Assembly (NCBI GenBank): GCA_033855775.1
Contig: JAWVFT010000141.1
Span: 5,424-69,423, forward strand
Length of the DNA: 64,000 nt
Source of the DNA: DASVTR01 sp033855775
GTDB lineage: Bacteria > Acidobacteriota > Blastocatellia > Pyrinomonadales > Pyrinomonadaceae
Reading direction: 5' to 3'
Shown here in pieces: positions 34,548 to 43,138 of this stretch; the stretch's first letter is position 1, and each line of letters opens with the position of its first letter. Under the pieces are notes generated by a model. The model worked only from the letters and a program-made list of their open reading frames with translations, made no database searches and was not told the DNA's origin. The translations under genes and the position numbers were made by a program.

Positions 34548-34794
34548 ACGCGGAGACGCGGGGACGCGGAGACGCGGCGATAAACGATGAGAGAGACGCG
34601 GCGACACGGCGACGTGGTGACACGGAGACGCGGGGACGCGGCGATTAAGCAGATAGGGAAGCGATGAGTCGAAAGCAGCAAGCGGCTTCGGGAGATAAGG
34701 ATTTGTCTCCGCGTCCCCGCGTCTCTGCGTCTCCGCGTCCTGCGTCCCCGCGTCGCCGTGTCCCCGCGTCTCCGCGTCCCGCCGTGCGGCGTCG
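34548..34794. repeat. Facing GACGCGG arrays around the DUF58 start codon
   Basis: Seven exact GACGCGG units plus degenerate ones, largely with an 8-bp period, fill 34548-34645. Six complementary CCGCGTC units lie at 34707-34779, inside the 5' coding region of the DUF58 gene. Folding the two arms together would put the ribosome-binding site AGGGAAG and the ATG at 34664 in the loop between them. Confidence 0.85.
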
Positions 34795-36127
34795 CCCGCA
34801 ATGGCGCAACGCAATTCTCGGAACGTTGCTGGTGCTGGCGGGTTTGGGAACGGCTCTGCTAACCATCTTCGCGCGGCAGCAGCAGGAGGCGCGGCTGGCG
34901 ACGATAGCGGCTATCGCGTCGCTGGTCATCGTCGGGTTGATACTGTTGCTGGTTGTGCCGCCGCTCGTGCGTTCGGCGCGTTCGGAAGTCTCGCGTCTGG
35001 ATTTGCCTTTGGGTCTGACGAGTGGCGGCGTCATCTTCCTTGGCATCTTCGCCATCGTCGCGTTCGCGGCGTGGAACACCGGCAACAACCTGCTCTTTCT
35101 GGTCTTCTCTCTATTGGCTTCGACTTTCTTCGTCGCATGGATGGCTGCGCGGGCGACCTTGCGCGACCTGGTTGTCTCGGCCCGTTTCCCTGACCACATC
35201 TTCGCGGGCGAGCCTGCGCCGGTCATCGTCACGCTGCGGAACACGAAACGTTTTCTGCCCTCGTTTTCGGTGCTCGTCGAAGCGCGTGGGCCGTTTGAGC
35301 CTGCGCCCATTGCGCGAAAGGGACGACGCGCGCGCCTGCGTTTTCACAAGCGCGTGCTAGCCTATTTCATGTACGTGCCGCACCGCGCCGCCGCCGAGCA
35401 GCGCATAGAGCAGTTGTTCGAGAGGCGCGGCCACGTGCTCATCACCGGCTTCGAGCTTTCGACGCGCTTTCCGTTCGGCTTCTTCCGTCGCCGCCGTCGC
35501 CTGCGAGCGCGCGACGTTGACATCATCGTCTACCCGAAGCCGCAGCCCGCCAGCGACGAGTTGCACTTGCTGCCGATGAACGCGGGGCGGCTCGCATCGT
35601 ACCGGCGCGGGGCGGGCCACGACCTGCTCTCGCTGCGCGACTATCAACCGCAGGATGACTTGCGCCACATAGATTGGAAGGCGACAGCGCGTGCGCGACA
35701 GTTAATCGTGCGCGAGTTCACGGCGGAAGACGAGCGGCGCGTCACCATCGCTCTCGATACGCGCGCAGCCAGCGAGGTCGAGCCGGAGGATTTCATGGAA
35801 CGCTTCGAGCACGGCATCACGGTCGCCTCCTCGCTCCTCGCGCACTTTATAGAAGAGCGCGCCGAAGTGCGGCTTGTGCTCGGCGAAGAGGCCGGACGCT
35901 ACGGCGCCAACATGGAGCACTTGTACGACTGCCTGAAACGCCTCGCCCTCGTCCAACCCGGCAACGCGGACGCTTTGACCGACGATGCCAGGCCCGCCGA
36001 ATCGTCCGTCGAGTCAGACCTGACGCGCGCCGCCAGCGACGGCAACTACGCCATCCTGCTGACGATGGCCGCCCCCGGCTCCATCCCCGCCAGCATCTGG
36101 CGCACGTCGCATGTCATCTATCTGTAA
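34664..36127 (+). CDS. DUF58 membrane protein (MoxR partner)
   Basis: This 487-residue protein has a disordered N-terminus (about 1-45) made of SPRP/ASPRR units encoded by the CCGCGTC repeat. Membrane helices lie near 47-66, 76-98, and 119-155. The DUF58 core follows, with FPFGFFRRRRRLRARDVDIIVYPKP and the family signature DDLRHIDWKATARARQLIVREF, then a VWA-like end (RVTIALDTRA). DUF58 proteins pair with MoxR ATPases. The repeat-encoded N-terminus is probably a recent acquisition, because homologues normally start close to the first helix. Confidence 0.88.
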   Translation: MSRKQQAASGDKDLSPRPRVSASPRPASPRRRVPASPRPAVRRRPQWRNAILGTLLVLAGLGTALLTIFARQQQEARLATIAAIASLVIVGLILLLVVPPLVRSARSEVSRLDLPLGLTSGGVIFLGIFAIVAFAAWNTGNNLLFLVFSLLASTFFVAWMAARATLRDLVVSARFPDHIFAGEPAPVIVTLRNTKRFLPSFSVLVEARGPFEPAPIARKGRRARLRFHKRVLAYFMYVPHRAAAEQRIEQLFERRGHVLITGFELSTRFPFGFFRRRRRLRARDVDIIVYPKPQPASDELHLLPMNAGRLASYRRGAGHDLLSLRDYQPQDDLRHIDWKATARARQLIVREFTAEDERRVTIALDTRAASEVEPEDFMERFEHGITVASSLLAHFIEERAEVRLVLGEEAGRYGANMEHLYDCLKRLALVQPGNADALTDDARPAESSVESDLTRAASDGNYAILLTMAAPGSIPASIWRTSHVIYL

Positions 36128-36671
36128 AGAGCCTCCGAGCCGTCAATGCATGCGGCGCAACACATTCTCGCGCTTCTGCCGTCTCGTTGTCCTAAATTCC
36201 GACGCCCTTCAGGACTCGCCCGCCGGAAAACACGAACCGCGCCCCGTCGAAGTCAAATTTCCCAAGGGCGAACTCAAATCGCCCGCCCGCGAACTCGAAT
36301 GTCACGCCCGCGAAGCGTCCTCGCACCCGTGCGAAGTCAAATTACACGCCCGCGAACTGACCGCGCATGCGAGCGAAGTCATCTCGCACGCCTGTAATGT
36401 CAAATTACACGCGCGCGAGGTCAGATTACACACGCGCGAGGTCAGATTACACGCGCGCGAAGTCATCTCGCGCGCGTGTAATGTCAAATTACACACGTGC
36501 GAGGTCGGATTACATGTGCGCGAGGTCAGATTACATGCCTGCGAGATGACCTCGCGCGCGTGTAATTTGACATTACACGCGTGTAAAGTCATCTCGCGCG
36601 CCAGCGAAGTGACTTCGCGGGTAAGATATTTGACTTCGCCCGCCGGATATTTGACTTCGCTTGCAAAATAA
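36111..36671 (+). CDS. Doubtful ORF made of heptapeptide repeats
   Basis: This 186-codon frame overlaps the DUF58 stop. From residue 49 it is nineteen heptads like KLHAREV, RLHTREV and ISRACNV. The reverse strand is equally open with similar heptads, which is expected when a 21-bp unit repeats, so an open frame is not evidence of translation. There is no good ribosome-binding site. I regard it as repeat DNA that may or may not be expressed. Confidence 0.25.
   Translation: MSSICKEPPSRQCMRRNTFSRFCRLVVLNSDALQDSPAGKHEPRPVEVKFPKGELKSPARELECHAREASSHPCEVKLHARELTAHASEVISHACNVKLHAREVRLHTREVRLHAREVISRACNVKLHTCEVGLHVREVRLHACEMTSRACNLTLHACKVISRASEVTSRVRYLTSPAGYLTSLAK
36255..36653. repeat. 21-bp tandem repeat, about 19 units
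   Basis: Nineteen consecutive 21-bp units with a core like CGCGAGGTCAGATTACACG cover 36255-36653. The two best-conserved neighbours are near 36412-36455. Units in the two orientations are intermixed (TGTAATGTCAAATTACA appears as an internal palindrome), so the array can fold into many short hairpins. It fills the spacer between the DUF58 gene and the spermidine synthase-like gene. Confidence 0.9.
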
Positions 36672-36899
36672 TTGACATTTTGGGGCAGCGATGGAGGTTT
36701 GCGGGCTTGGGTGTACTGTTTTGTTGCGGGCGCGGGCAGGCGTTGGAAGCGGCAATCCTGCTTGGCGGGAGCGAGATGGCGTTGTGTGGTTGGATTGGCT
36801 TAAAAATAATTAAACACCTGGCTGTTGACGGCGTGCTATATTGAAATTCTCGCGCCCCTCTCACCTGAAACTGTGCGGCTCAGGAGACACAACTACAAG

Positions 36900-39452
36900 A
36901 TGGCGACAATGAACGGAGAGCGGGTGGAGCGCGCTCAACTTTCAACCTATTCGCTCGGCAGCCTGTGGCTGGTGGGCGTCTGCTTTATTTTGTCGGGGGC
37001 GACCGGGCTGATTTACGAAGTCCTGTGGGCGCGCATGCTCGGCCTTGTGTTCGGGGCGACGACGTTCGCCATCAGCGCTGTGCTGGCGGCGTTTATGGGC
37101 GGGCTTGCTCTGGGCAGCGCGTGGGCCGGAAGGCTGGCGGCGCGCATCAAACGCCCCTTGAGAGCCTACGGCCTGCTGGAAATCGGCATCGCGCTGTACG
37201 CTCTGGCCGTGCCGCTTCTGTTCGGCTGGATTGACTCTGTTTACGCGCTCGTCTGGGAACAGTTTCATCCCGGCTTTTACGCCTTCAGCGTGTGGCGCTT
37301 CGCGCTCTCGTGCGTCGTGCTGCTCGTGCCGACGACGCTGATGGGAGCGACGCTGCCCGTGCTCTCCGCCGCGCTGCTGCGCTCGCCGGAGCACACAGCA
37401 ACTTCCGTCACGCGGCTCTACACGTGCAACCTCGCCGGGGCTATCTTAGGCACGCTCGCCGCAGGCTTTTTCCTCTTGCCCAACTACGGCGTGCGCCTGA
37501 CCATCTTCACAGCCGCCGCGCTCAATCTCTTAATCGGCGTCGCCGCCATCATCATTGACCGCAGGGACGCTCCGCTCTTAAACGAGCAGGAGGCGGAAGC
37601 TTCGACCGCCGCTTTAACCAATGCGAGCGACGTTGCCGACGTTAACTCGGCAGGAACGGACGAGCGCGCGGCTGGTGACACGACGACGCCCGCCTCGCTC
37701 TCTTCGCAAGCGGAAGGGAGCAATCGTTTCTGGCTCTTCTGCGCAGCCGTCTCAGGCTTCGTCACCATCAGCACGCAGGTCGCATGGACGCGCGTGTTGA
37801 CGATGGTTATCGGCTCAAGCACCTACGCCTTCAGCATGGTCGTCGCGCTCTTTCTTTTGGGTCTGGCCGTTGGCGCGTACATCGTCGCGGGCAAGAAGAT
37901 GACGAGCAACCTGCGCCGCTCGATTCTCAACGTCGAAGTGGCAACCGCTATCACGCTCTTTCTCAGCATCACGATTACGAACATGACGCCGGGGCTGTTG
38001 ATTGACCTCGGCTCGCGCTTTGAAGTCAACTCTTGGGGCGCGCTGCTGGCCTTGCAGGTCTTCGTCGCGGCGCTCTTGATTCTGGTTCCGGCGCTCTTGA
38101 TGGGGATGGTGATGCCGCTCGTCCTTGTGTGGGCCAGCAAGGCCGCGCAAACTGCCGCCGTCCGCCGCGTGGGCCGCAGCTACGCCGTCAACACGCTCGG
38201 AGCCATCGCGGGCGCGTTCATGACAGGCTTCGTGCTGATTCCGAAAGTGAGCACGCGCTTTACGATTCTCTTCGCCGCCGCGCTCTGCCTAATTCTCGCT
38301 GGCTGCGCTTACTACCCGCGCCGCAAAGACGTTGACGTTGGATGGCGACGCAGCCTCGCCGCCGGCTTGAGCTTCGCTCTCATCCTGCTGATGTTCGCCG
38401 TCGCCCCGCGCATGAACCTCGGCGACCTTTCGAAGGGAGCCTACGACCTGCTCGTGCGCATCCGCGCCAACCCGCAGTTCAGCGAAGGCAACAAGGACGG
38501 CAGAACCTACGGCCCGCAGACGAACAAGCTCCTGATGTATGCGGAGGGGCCGACGGCGACCGTCTCCGTGCGCGAAGATTGGGGCGTCAGGTCGATGGCG
38601 ATTAACGGTCGCACCAACGCCTCCGACAGCGCCGACATGCCGACGCAAGTTATCCTCGGGCAACTGCCCGTGCTGCTCGCCCCGCGCACGGACAACGCTT
38701 TGATAGTCGGCTACGGCTCAGGCGTCAGCGTCGGAGCGATGCTGCAATCCGCCGTCAAGTCTATCGAATGCGTAGAGCTTGAGCCGAAGGTCATCGAAGC
38801 CGGACACTTGTTCGACCATGTGAACAATCGCCCGCTCGACGACGCGCGCCTGCGCTTGATTGTTGACGACGCGCGGACCTATTTGCGCGTCAACCCGGCG
38901 CAGTACGACGCCATCGTCAGCGAGCCGAGCCACCCTTGGGTTCCCGGCGTCGCCAATCTCTTCACGCAGCAATTCTTCGAGCTTGGCCGCAGCCGCTTGA
39001 AGGAAGACGGCGTGTTCGTCCAGTGGCTACAGATTTATCAACTCTCGCCCGACAGCCTGCGCTCCGTGCTCGCCACCTACCGGAGCGTCTTTCCGCACGT
39101 CATGATTTTTCGCGTCGGCGGCGCAACGCAGGGCAAGGACTTGATTCTCGCGGGCAGCCGCGTCCCGCTCACGCTTGAGCATCTGGCGGAGCGCATGAGC
39201 GACCCGCGCACGACGGCGGAACTGGCGCGCATTGACATCAAGAGCGAGGCGGACTTACGCGCTTGGTACATCTGTGACGAGACGCAACTCGGCCCCGCGG
39301 TCGCCGGAGCCGTCATCAACACGGACGACAACATGCACATCGAAAACCGCGCCCCGCGCGAAGCCTTCCTCCCTTTGATGGAAGCCAACGCCGCGTGGAT
39401 AGAAGAACTCGCGCGGCAATCGCGCGCCGCTCGAATCGTCGCCGGAGATTAA
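36900..39452 (+). CDS. Membrane-fused spermidine synthase-like protein
   Basis: The 850-residue protein joins a polytopic N-terminal part (about 1-560, with 13 or more hydrophobic segments, beginning LWLVGVCFILSGATGLIYEVLWARML) to a C-terminal spermidine-synthase-like methyltransferase fold (about 590-800). The nucleotide motif is LIVGYGSGVSVGAML, followed by ECVELEPKVIEAG and the SEPSHPWVPGVANLFT loop. Such fusions are common in Acidobacteria and other phyla, and their reaction is unproven. The Asp used by true spermidine synthases at the loop is Ser here, so polyamine synthesis should not be assumed. A Ser/Thr/Ala-rich linker (about 225-275) splits the membrane part. Confidence 0.88.
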   Translation: MATMNGERVERAQLSTYSLGSLWLVGVCFILSGATGLIYEVLWARMLGLVFGATTFAISAVLAAFMGGLALGSAWAGRLAARIKRPLRAYGLLEIGIALYALAVPLLFGWIDSVYALVWEQFHPGFYAFSVWRFALSCVVLLVPTTLMGATLPVLSAALLRSPEHTATSVTRLYTCNLAGAILGTLAAGFFLLPNYGVRLTIFTAAALNLLIGVAAIIIDRRDAPLLNEQEAEASTAALTNASDVADVNSAGTDERAAGDTTTPASLSSQAEGSNRFWLFCAAVSGFVTISTQVAWTRVLTMVIGSSTYAFSMVVALFLLGLAVGAYIVAGKKMTSNLRRSILNVEVATAITLFLSITITNMTPGLLIDLGSRFEVNSWGALLALQVFVAALLILVPALLMGMVMPLVLVWASKAAQTAAVRRVGRSYAVNTLGAIAGAFMTGFVLIPKVSTRFTILFAAALCLILAGCAYYPRRKDVDVGWRRSLAAGLSFALILLMFAVAPRMNLGDLSKGAYDLLVRIRANPQFSEGNKDGRTYGPQTNKLLMYAEGPTATVSVREDWGVRSMAINGRTNASDSADMPTQVILGQLPVLLAPRTDNALIVGYGSGVSVGAMLQSAVKSIECVELEPKVIEAGHLFDHVNNRPLDDARLRLIVDDARTYLRVNPAQYDAIVSEPSHPWVPGVANLFTQQFFELGRSRLKEDGVFVQWLQIYQLSPDSLRSVLATYRSVFPHVMIFRVGGATQGKDLILAGSRVPLTLEHLAERMSDPRTTAELARIDIKSEADLRAWYICDETQLGPAVAGAVINTDDNMHIENRAPREAFLPLMEANAAWIEELARQSRAARIVAGD

Positions 39453-39455
39453 AGT

Positions 39456-40919
39456 CTAAAAGGCTTGAGAGATGTTTGCGAATAGCTCATCAGCCGCGCT
39501 CTCGCCGCTGCGTATGCAGTCTGGAATGCCCGCGCCTGCGTAAGCGTTTCCGGCCAGCCTCAAGGTCGGCGTGTGGAGCAGTTCGCGCTTGATGCGGTCA
39601 ATGCGTTCGATGTGGCCCAGATGATATTGAGCCATCGAGCGCGGCCACTTTTCGACGTGAGCGAAGAGCGGCGCTTGGGTGATGCCGAGCAGGTCTGTGA
39701 GGTCGCGGCGCACGGCTTCAGTCATCGCCGCTTCGTCTAAGGCGAACAGTTCGGGCTGCAACGCGCCGCCGACGAAGGCGCGCAGGAGAGCGCAATCAAC
39801 AGGAGCGCGCCCTTTGAACTTGACGCTGCTGAAGGTGCAGGCCAGCGTCGAACGCCGCTCGATGAAGGGGACGACGAAGCCGAAGCCGTCGAGGCCGCGC
39901 GGGATGTCACGAAGCCTGTAAGCGAGATTGACCGTGGCGGTCGAAGCGTAGAGTATTTCGTTCAACTCTCCGGCCAGCCGCGCGTTCGTCTCGCGCAACA
40001 GAGCGGACGCGCCGTAGCCCGGCAGCGCGAGGCACACGGCGTCGGCCTTGAAACTCTCTCGCTCCGCTTGAATCAACCAACGCCCTTCGGCCTCGTCAAA
40101 CGAGAGCTTCTCGACTCTGGAGTTCAGTCTAATCGAATCTTGCGGCAGTCGCCGCGCCAGTTCATCCGAGAGCGTCTGCATCCCTTCATCGAAGGAGAGA
40201 AAGAGGCTGTAGCGCGCGCCGCTCGTCCCCTTTGTTTGCGCCGCGCTCTGCCTGCGGCTCTGTCGCCACATGGCTTTGATGAGGCTGCGGTCGGCGCGTT
40301 CCATTTCCAGAAAGCGCGGCATCGTCGCGCGCAGGCTGAGGCGTTCGGGGTCAGCCGTGTAGATGCCGCCGACCATCGGCTGCGCCATCCGCTCCAAAGC
40401 CTCGCGCCCAAGCCTGCGCCTGACGAACTGAGCGAGGCTTTCATCGTCAACTCCATTCGCGGCTGAGCGACGCGGCAGCAGCAAGTCGAAAGCCATTCGC
40501 GCCTTGCCCGTCCAACTGAAAATGCCCGTCGTCACAAACGGCCAGAGGCGCGACGGGGCGAGCAGTTGAAAGCCTTCGGGCACGGGCAGCAGCTTGCCCT
40601 TGCGAACGATGAAGCTGCGACGATTGACCGCGTTGGTTTCGATGAGGCGCGAGGCGAGGCCGAGGCGTTCGACGAGGTTGACGGCCTCCGGCTTTTCGGA
40701 GATGAAAGAGTCTGGCCCGCCTTCTAGAAGGAAGCCCTCGCGCCGCTCCGTGCGAATCGTGCCGCCCGTGCGCGAACCGGCTTCGAGCAGCAGGATTTCC
40801 AACGGTCGCGCTTCGGCGCGGCTGCGTTCAAGCAGGCGATGCGCCGCCGCCAGACCGCTGATGCCGCCGCCGATGACGGCGACACGACGCGGTTGATTCT
40901 GTCGCTGCTCCTTCATCAT
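39456..40919 (-). CDS. Protoporphyrinogen oxidase (HemY-type, FAD-dependent)
   Basis: This 487-residue flavoprotein oxidises protoporphyrinogen or coproporphyrinogen. It shows the FAD loop VAVIGGGISGLAAAHRLLE, the LLLEAGSRTGGTIRT segment, GFLLEGGPDSFISEKPEA, and a C-terminal FAD contact AGNAYAGAGIPDCIRSGESAADEL. It is the last gene of the reverse cluster hemE-hemH-epimerase-PPOX, 30 bp after the epimerase. With HemE and a ferrochelatase present, either the classical or the coproporphyrin branch is possible; finding the decarboxylase elsewhere would settle which. Confidence 0.93.
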   Translation of the reverse strand: MMKEQRQNQPRRVAVIGGGISGLAAAHRLLERSRAEARPLEILLLEAGSRTGGTIRTERREGFLLEGGPDSFISEKPEAVNLVERLGLASRLIETNAVNRRSFIVRKGKLLPVPEGFQLLAPSRLWPFVTTGIFSWTGKARMAFDLLLPRRSAANGVDDESLAQFVRRRLGREALERMAQPMVGGIYTADPERLSLRATMPRFLEMERADRSLIKAMWRQSRRQSAAQTKGTSGARYSLFLSFDEGMQTLSDELARRLPQDSIRLNSRVEKLSFDEAEGRWLIQAERESFKADAVCLALPGYGASALLRETNARLAGELNEILYASTATVNLAYRLRDIPRGLDGFGFVVPFIERRSTLACTFSSVKFKGRAPVDCALLRAFVGGALQPELFALDEAAMTEAVRRDLTDLLGITQAPLFAHVEKWPRSMAQYHLGHIERIDRIKRELLHTPTLRLAGNAYAGAGIPDCIRSGESAADELFANISQAF

Positions 40920-40949
40920 TCAAGTTCAAGCCGTCGTCGTCATTCAAGC

Positions 40950-41993
40950 TCAACCCGGCGTGACCGCGCTTGACGCTTCATGCCACGCGCGCAAAACTTC
41001 GCGCTCGCGCTCAGGCTTCAAACCGGCTCGCCATGCGGCATCGGCGGGGCGCGCGGGCAGCCATCGGAGCGTGGCGCGAACAGTCTCCGCCAAAGGGCGA
41101 AAGGTCAGGCCCGCCGCGATGGCTTTATCGTTTCGCGCCGCGAAGATTCCGCCATCTTCTTCCCTCGTCCAGAGCGGAACCTCGACCCACGCGCCCAAGC
41201 CCTGCGCGAGCAGAAATTCCTCGTCCACCCATGTGAACTCAGCGTCGCTCGCGCTCGCGGCTTTGCACTCTTCGAGGACTTGGCTCATCGTCGCGCCGTC
41301 GGCCCCGCTTGCGTTGAAGATGCCTGTCTGCTGTTCTTCGGCCATGCGTATGTTCCACTCGGCGAGGTCGCGCACGTCTATCACGCGCACGTGTCTGGCG
41401 GGGCGTCCGGGCGCGAGGACTTCGCCGCCCTGCGCGACACGTCGCGGCCAGTAAGTAAAGCGGTCGCTGTAATCGTGCGGCCCGACAATCAGGCCGGGAC
41501 GGATGACGAGCGTGCGCCCCGGCAGAGCTTCTTCGACCGCTTGTTCCGAGCGCGCCTTCAAGGGGCCGTACCGCTCGCCGTAGGAAATAGCCGTCGGCCT
41601 GTCGCCCGTGTCAAAGCTCTCGGCTTCCGCCGCCTGCGCGTCCGTTATCTCACCGACCGGCGCGCTTTCGTCGTAACCCGCGGCAGCGAAGTTCGCGTAG
41701 ACCGAGACGCTGGAAATGAACGTGTAATGAGCCACAGAGCCTGACAATAAACGAGCCGACGCGCCCGTCGCGCCCGGCGTATAACCGCAGGTGTCAATCA
41801 CCGCGTCCCAACTGCGCCCCTTCAGCGCGTCCAGATTCGTCAGGCGATTTCCAATCAGCCTTTCGACTTCCGGGTACAACTCAGGATTGTGCAAGCCGCG
41901 ATTGAAGAGCGTCACTTGATGCCCTCGCTTCAAGGCCGCTTCGACCAGATAACGACCGAGAAAAACCGTGCCGCCGATAATCAGAATCTTCAT
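40950..41993 (-). CDS. NAD-dependent epimerase/dehydratase family protein
   Basis: This 347-residue short-chain dehydrogenase has the nucleotide loop MKILIIGGTVFLGRYLVEAAL, D/NRG after strand 2 (LFNRGLHNPELYP) and an active-site YxxxK in ERYGPLK. FISSVSVYANF provides the catalytic Ser segment. The substrate is unknown; homologues include mRNA-binding and sugar-nucleotide members. It lies between hemH and PPOX in the heme operon with short gaps, so co-transcription is likely, though no heme role is known for the family. Confidence 0.88.
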   Translation of the reverse strand: MKILIIGGTVFLGRYLVEAALKRGHQVTLFNRGLHNPELYPEVERLIGNRLTNLDALKGRSWDAVIDTCGYTPGATGASARLLSGSVAHYTFISSVSVYANFAAAGYDESAPVGEITDAQAAEAESFDTGDRPTAISYGERYGPLKARSEQAVEEALPGRTLVIRPGLIVGPHDYSDRFTYWPRRVAQGGEVLAPGRPARHVRVIDVRDLAEWNIRMAEEQQTGIFNASGADGATMSQVLEECKAASASDAEFTWVDEEFLLAQGLGAWVEVPLWTREEDGGIFAARNDKAIAAGLTFRPLAETVRATLRWLPARPADAAWRAGLKPEREREVLRAWHEASSAVTPG

Positions 41994-42082
41994 CTCTCAA
42001 ACTCCAAGGGACAAGTTATGACGAAGGCCGAACGATGAACGATGAGAGCGAGGCTTCCATCCTTTGCTCATCGCGCCACACT

Positions 42083-43135
42083 TCATTCCTGCTTCAACGT
42101 CGCGGCGTTCATGGCAGCGGCAGGGCGCGCGGCTCCCATCAGGCAGCAATCCGCGGGGCAAGAGTCCGCGACTGTGCCGCGTTCGCCGAGAGAGCGGCGC
42201 GGCGTGTCCGGCGTCAGCCGTTCGAGCATCAACTCGCGTATCATCTGGATGAACAAGGGATGCGCGCCGACGGTCGCGGCGCGCGTCATTTTCAAGTCGA
42301 GACGGTCGCAGAGCGAGCGCGCCTCCGTGTCCAGGTCGTACAAGACTTCCATGTGGTCGGAGATGAAGCCGACGGGCGCGACGACCACATCCTGCGCTCC
42401 TGCTTCTTTCAACTGCGAGAGATGATCGCAGATGTCCGGCTCTAACCATGGCTGACTTGGCGGGCCGCTCCGGCTCTGGAAGACGAGGCGCCAGCGTTCG
42501 TGTTGAAGCTCTGCGGCAATCAAGCGGCAAGTCTCAAGCAGTTGCTCTTGATACGCGCAGCCGGATGCCATCGAGAGCGGAATGCTGTGAGCCGTGAAGG
42601 CGATGTGGGCGGCGTCGCGTCGCTCGTGCGGAATCTGCGCGAGGGCCGCGCGGACGTTCTCAACGTTCGCTTCGACGAAGCCCGGATGATTATAAAAGGC
42701 GCGCAGCTTGTCCACCTGCGGCGCATGCGCGCCGACTTCCAAACGCGCCCGCTCGATGTCTTCGCGGTACTGGCGACAACCGGAGTAAGAGCTATATGCG
42801 GAAGTGAAAAAAGCGAGCGCGCGCTTAACGCCGTCGTCGGCCATCCGGCGAAGCGTGTCCGCGAGCAAAGGATGCCAGTTGCGATTGCCCCAGTAGATTG
42901 GAAGCCGTGGGCCGTGCGCCGCCAGTTCAGCTTCGAGCGCCGCTATCAAGCGACGATTCTGCTCGTTAATCGGACTGATGCCGTCAAACAACTCGTAGTG
43001 ATGCGCGACGGCGCGCATTCTTTCCAGAGGGACGTTCTTTCCGCGCAGCACGTTTTCCAGAAACGGCATCACGTCGTTCATGCCTTCCGGCCCGCCGAAC
43101 GAGACAACCAGCAATGCGTCGTAAGGTTGATTCAT
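42083..43135 (-). CDS. hemH: Ferrochelatase
   Basis: HemH inserts ferrous iron into the porphyrin. The 350-residue protein shows LLVVSFGGPEGMNDVMPFLENVLRG, the conserved HYELFDGISPIN, YWGNRNWHP, FFTSAYSSYSGCRQYRED, the active-site His in FTAHSIPL, and QSRSGPPSQPWLEPDI. It ends in a cysteine-rich segment (DSCPADCCL, CxxxCC), placed as the [2Fe-2S] ligands of some ferrochelatases are. HemE ends 3 bp before its start, so the two are coupled. The C-terminal end beyond the cysteines is Ala-rich. Confidence 0.95.
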   Translation of the reverse strand: MNQPYDALLVVSFGGPEGMNDVMPFLENVLRGKNVPLERMRAVAHHYELFDGISPINEQNRRLIAALEAELAAHGPRLPIYWGNRNWHPLLADTLRRMADDGVKRALAFFTSAYSSYSGCRQYREDIERARLEVGAHAPQVDKLRAFYNHPGFVEANVENVRAALAQIPHERRDAAHIAFTAHSIPLSMASGCAYQEQLLETCRLIAAELQHERWRLVFQSRSGPPSQPWLEPDICDHLSQLKEAGAQDVVVAPVGFISDHMEVLYDLDTEARSLCDRLDLKMTRAATVGAHPLFIQMIRELMLERLTPDTPRRSLGERGTVADSCPADCCLMGAARPAAAMNAATLKQE

Positions 43136-43138
43136 AAC

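Noticed and set aside
36255..36653. A CRISPR array at the 21-bp repeat
   Set aside because: The units are contiguous with no spacers and vary in sequence and orientation. No cas genes are nearby.
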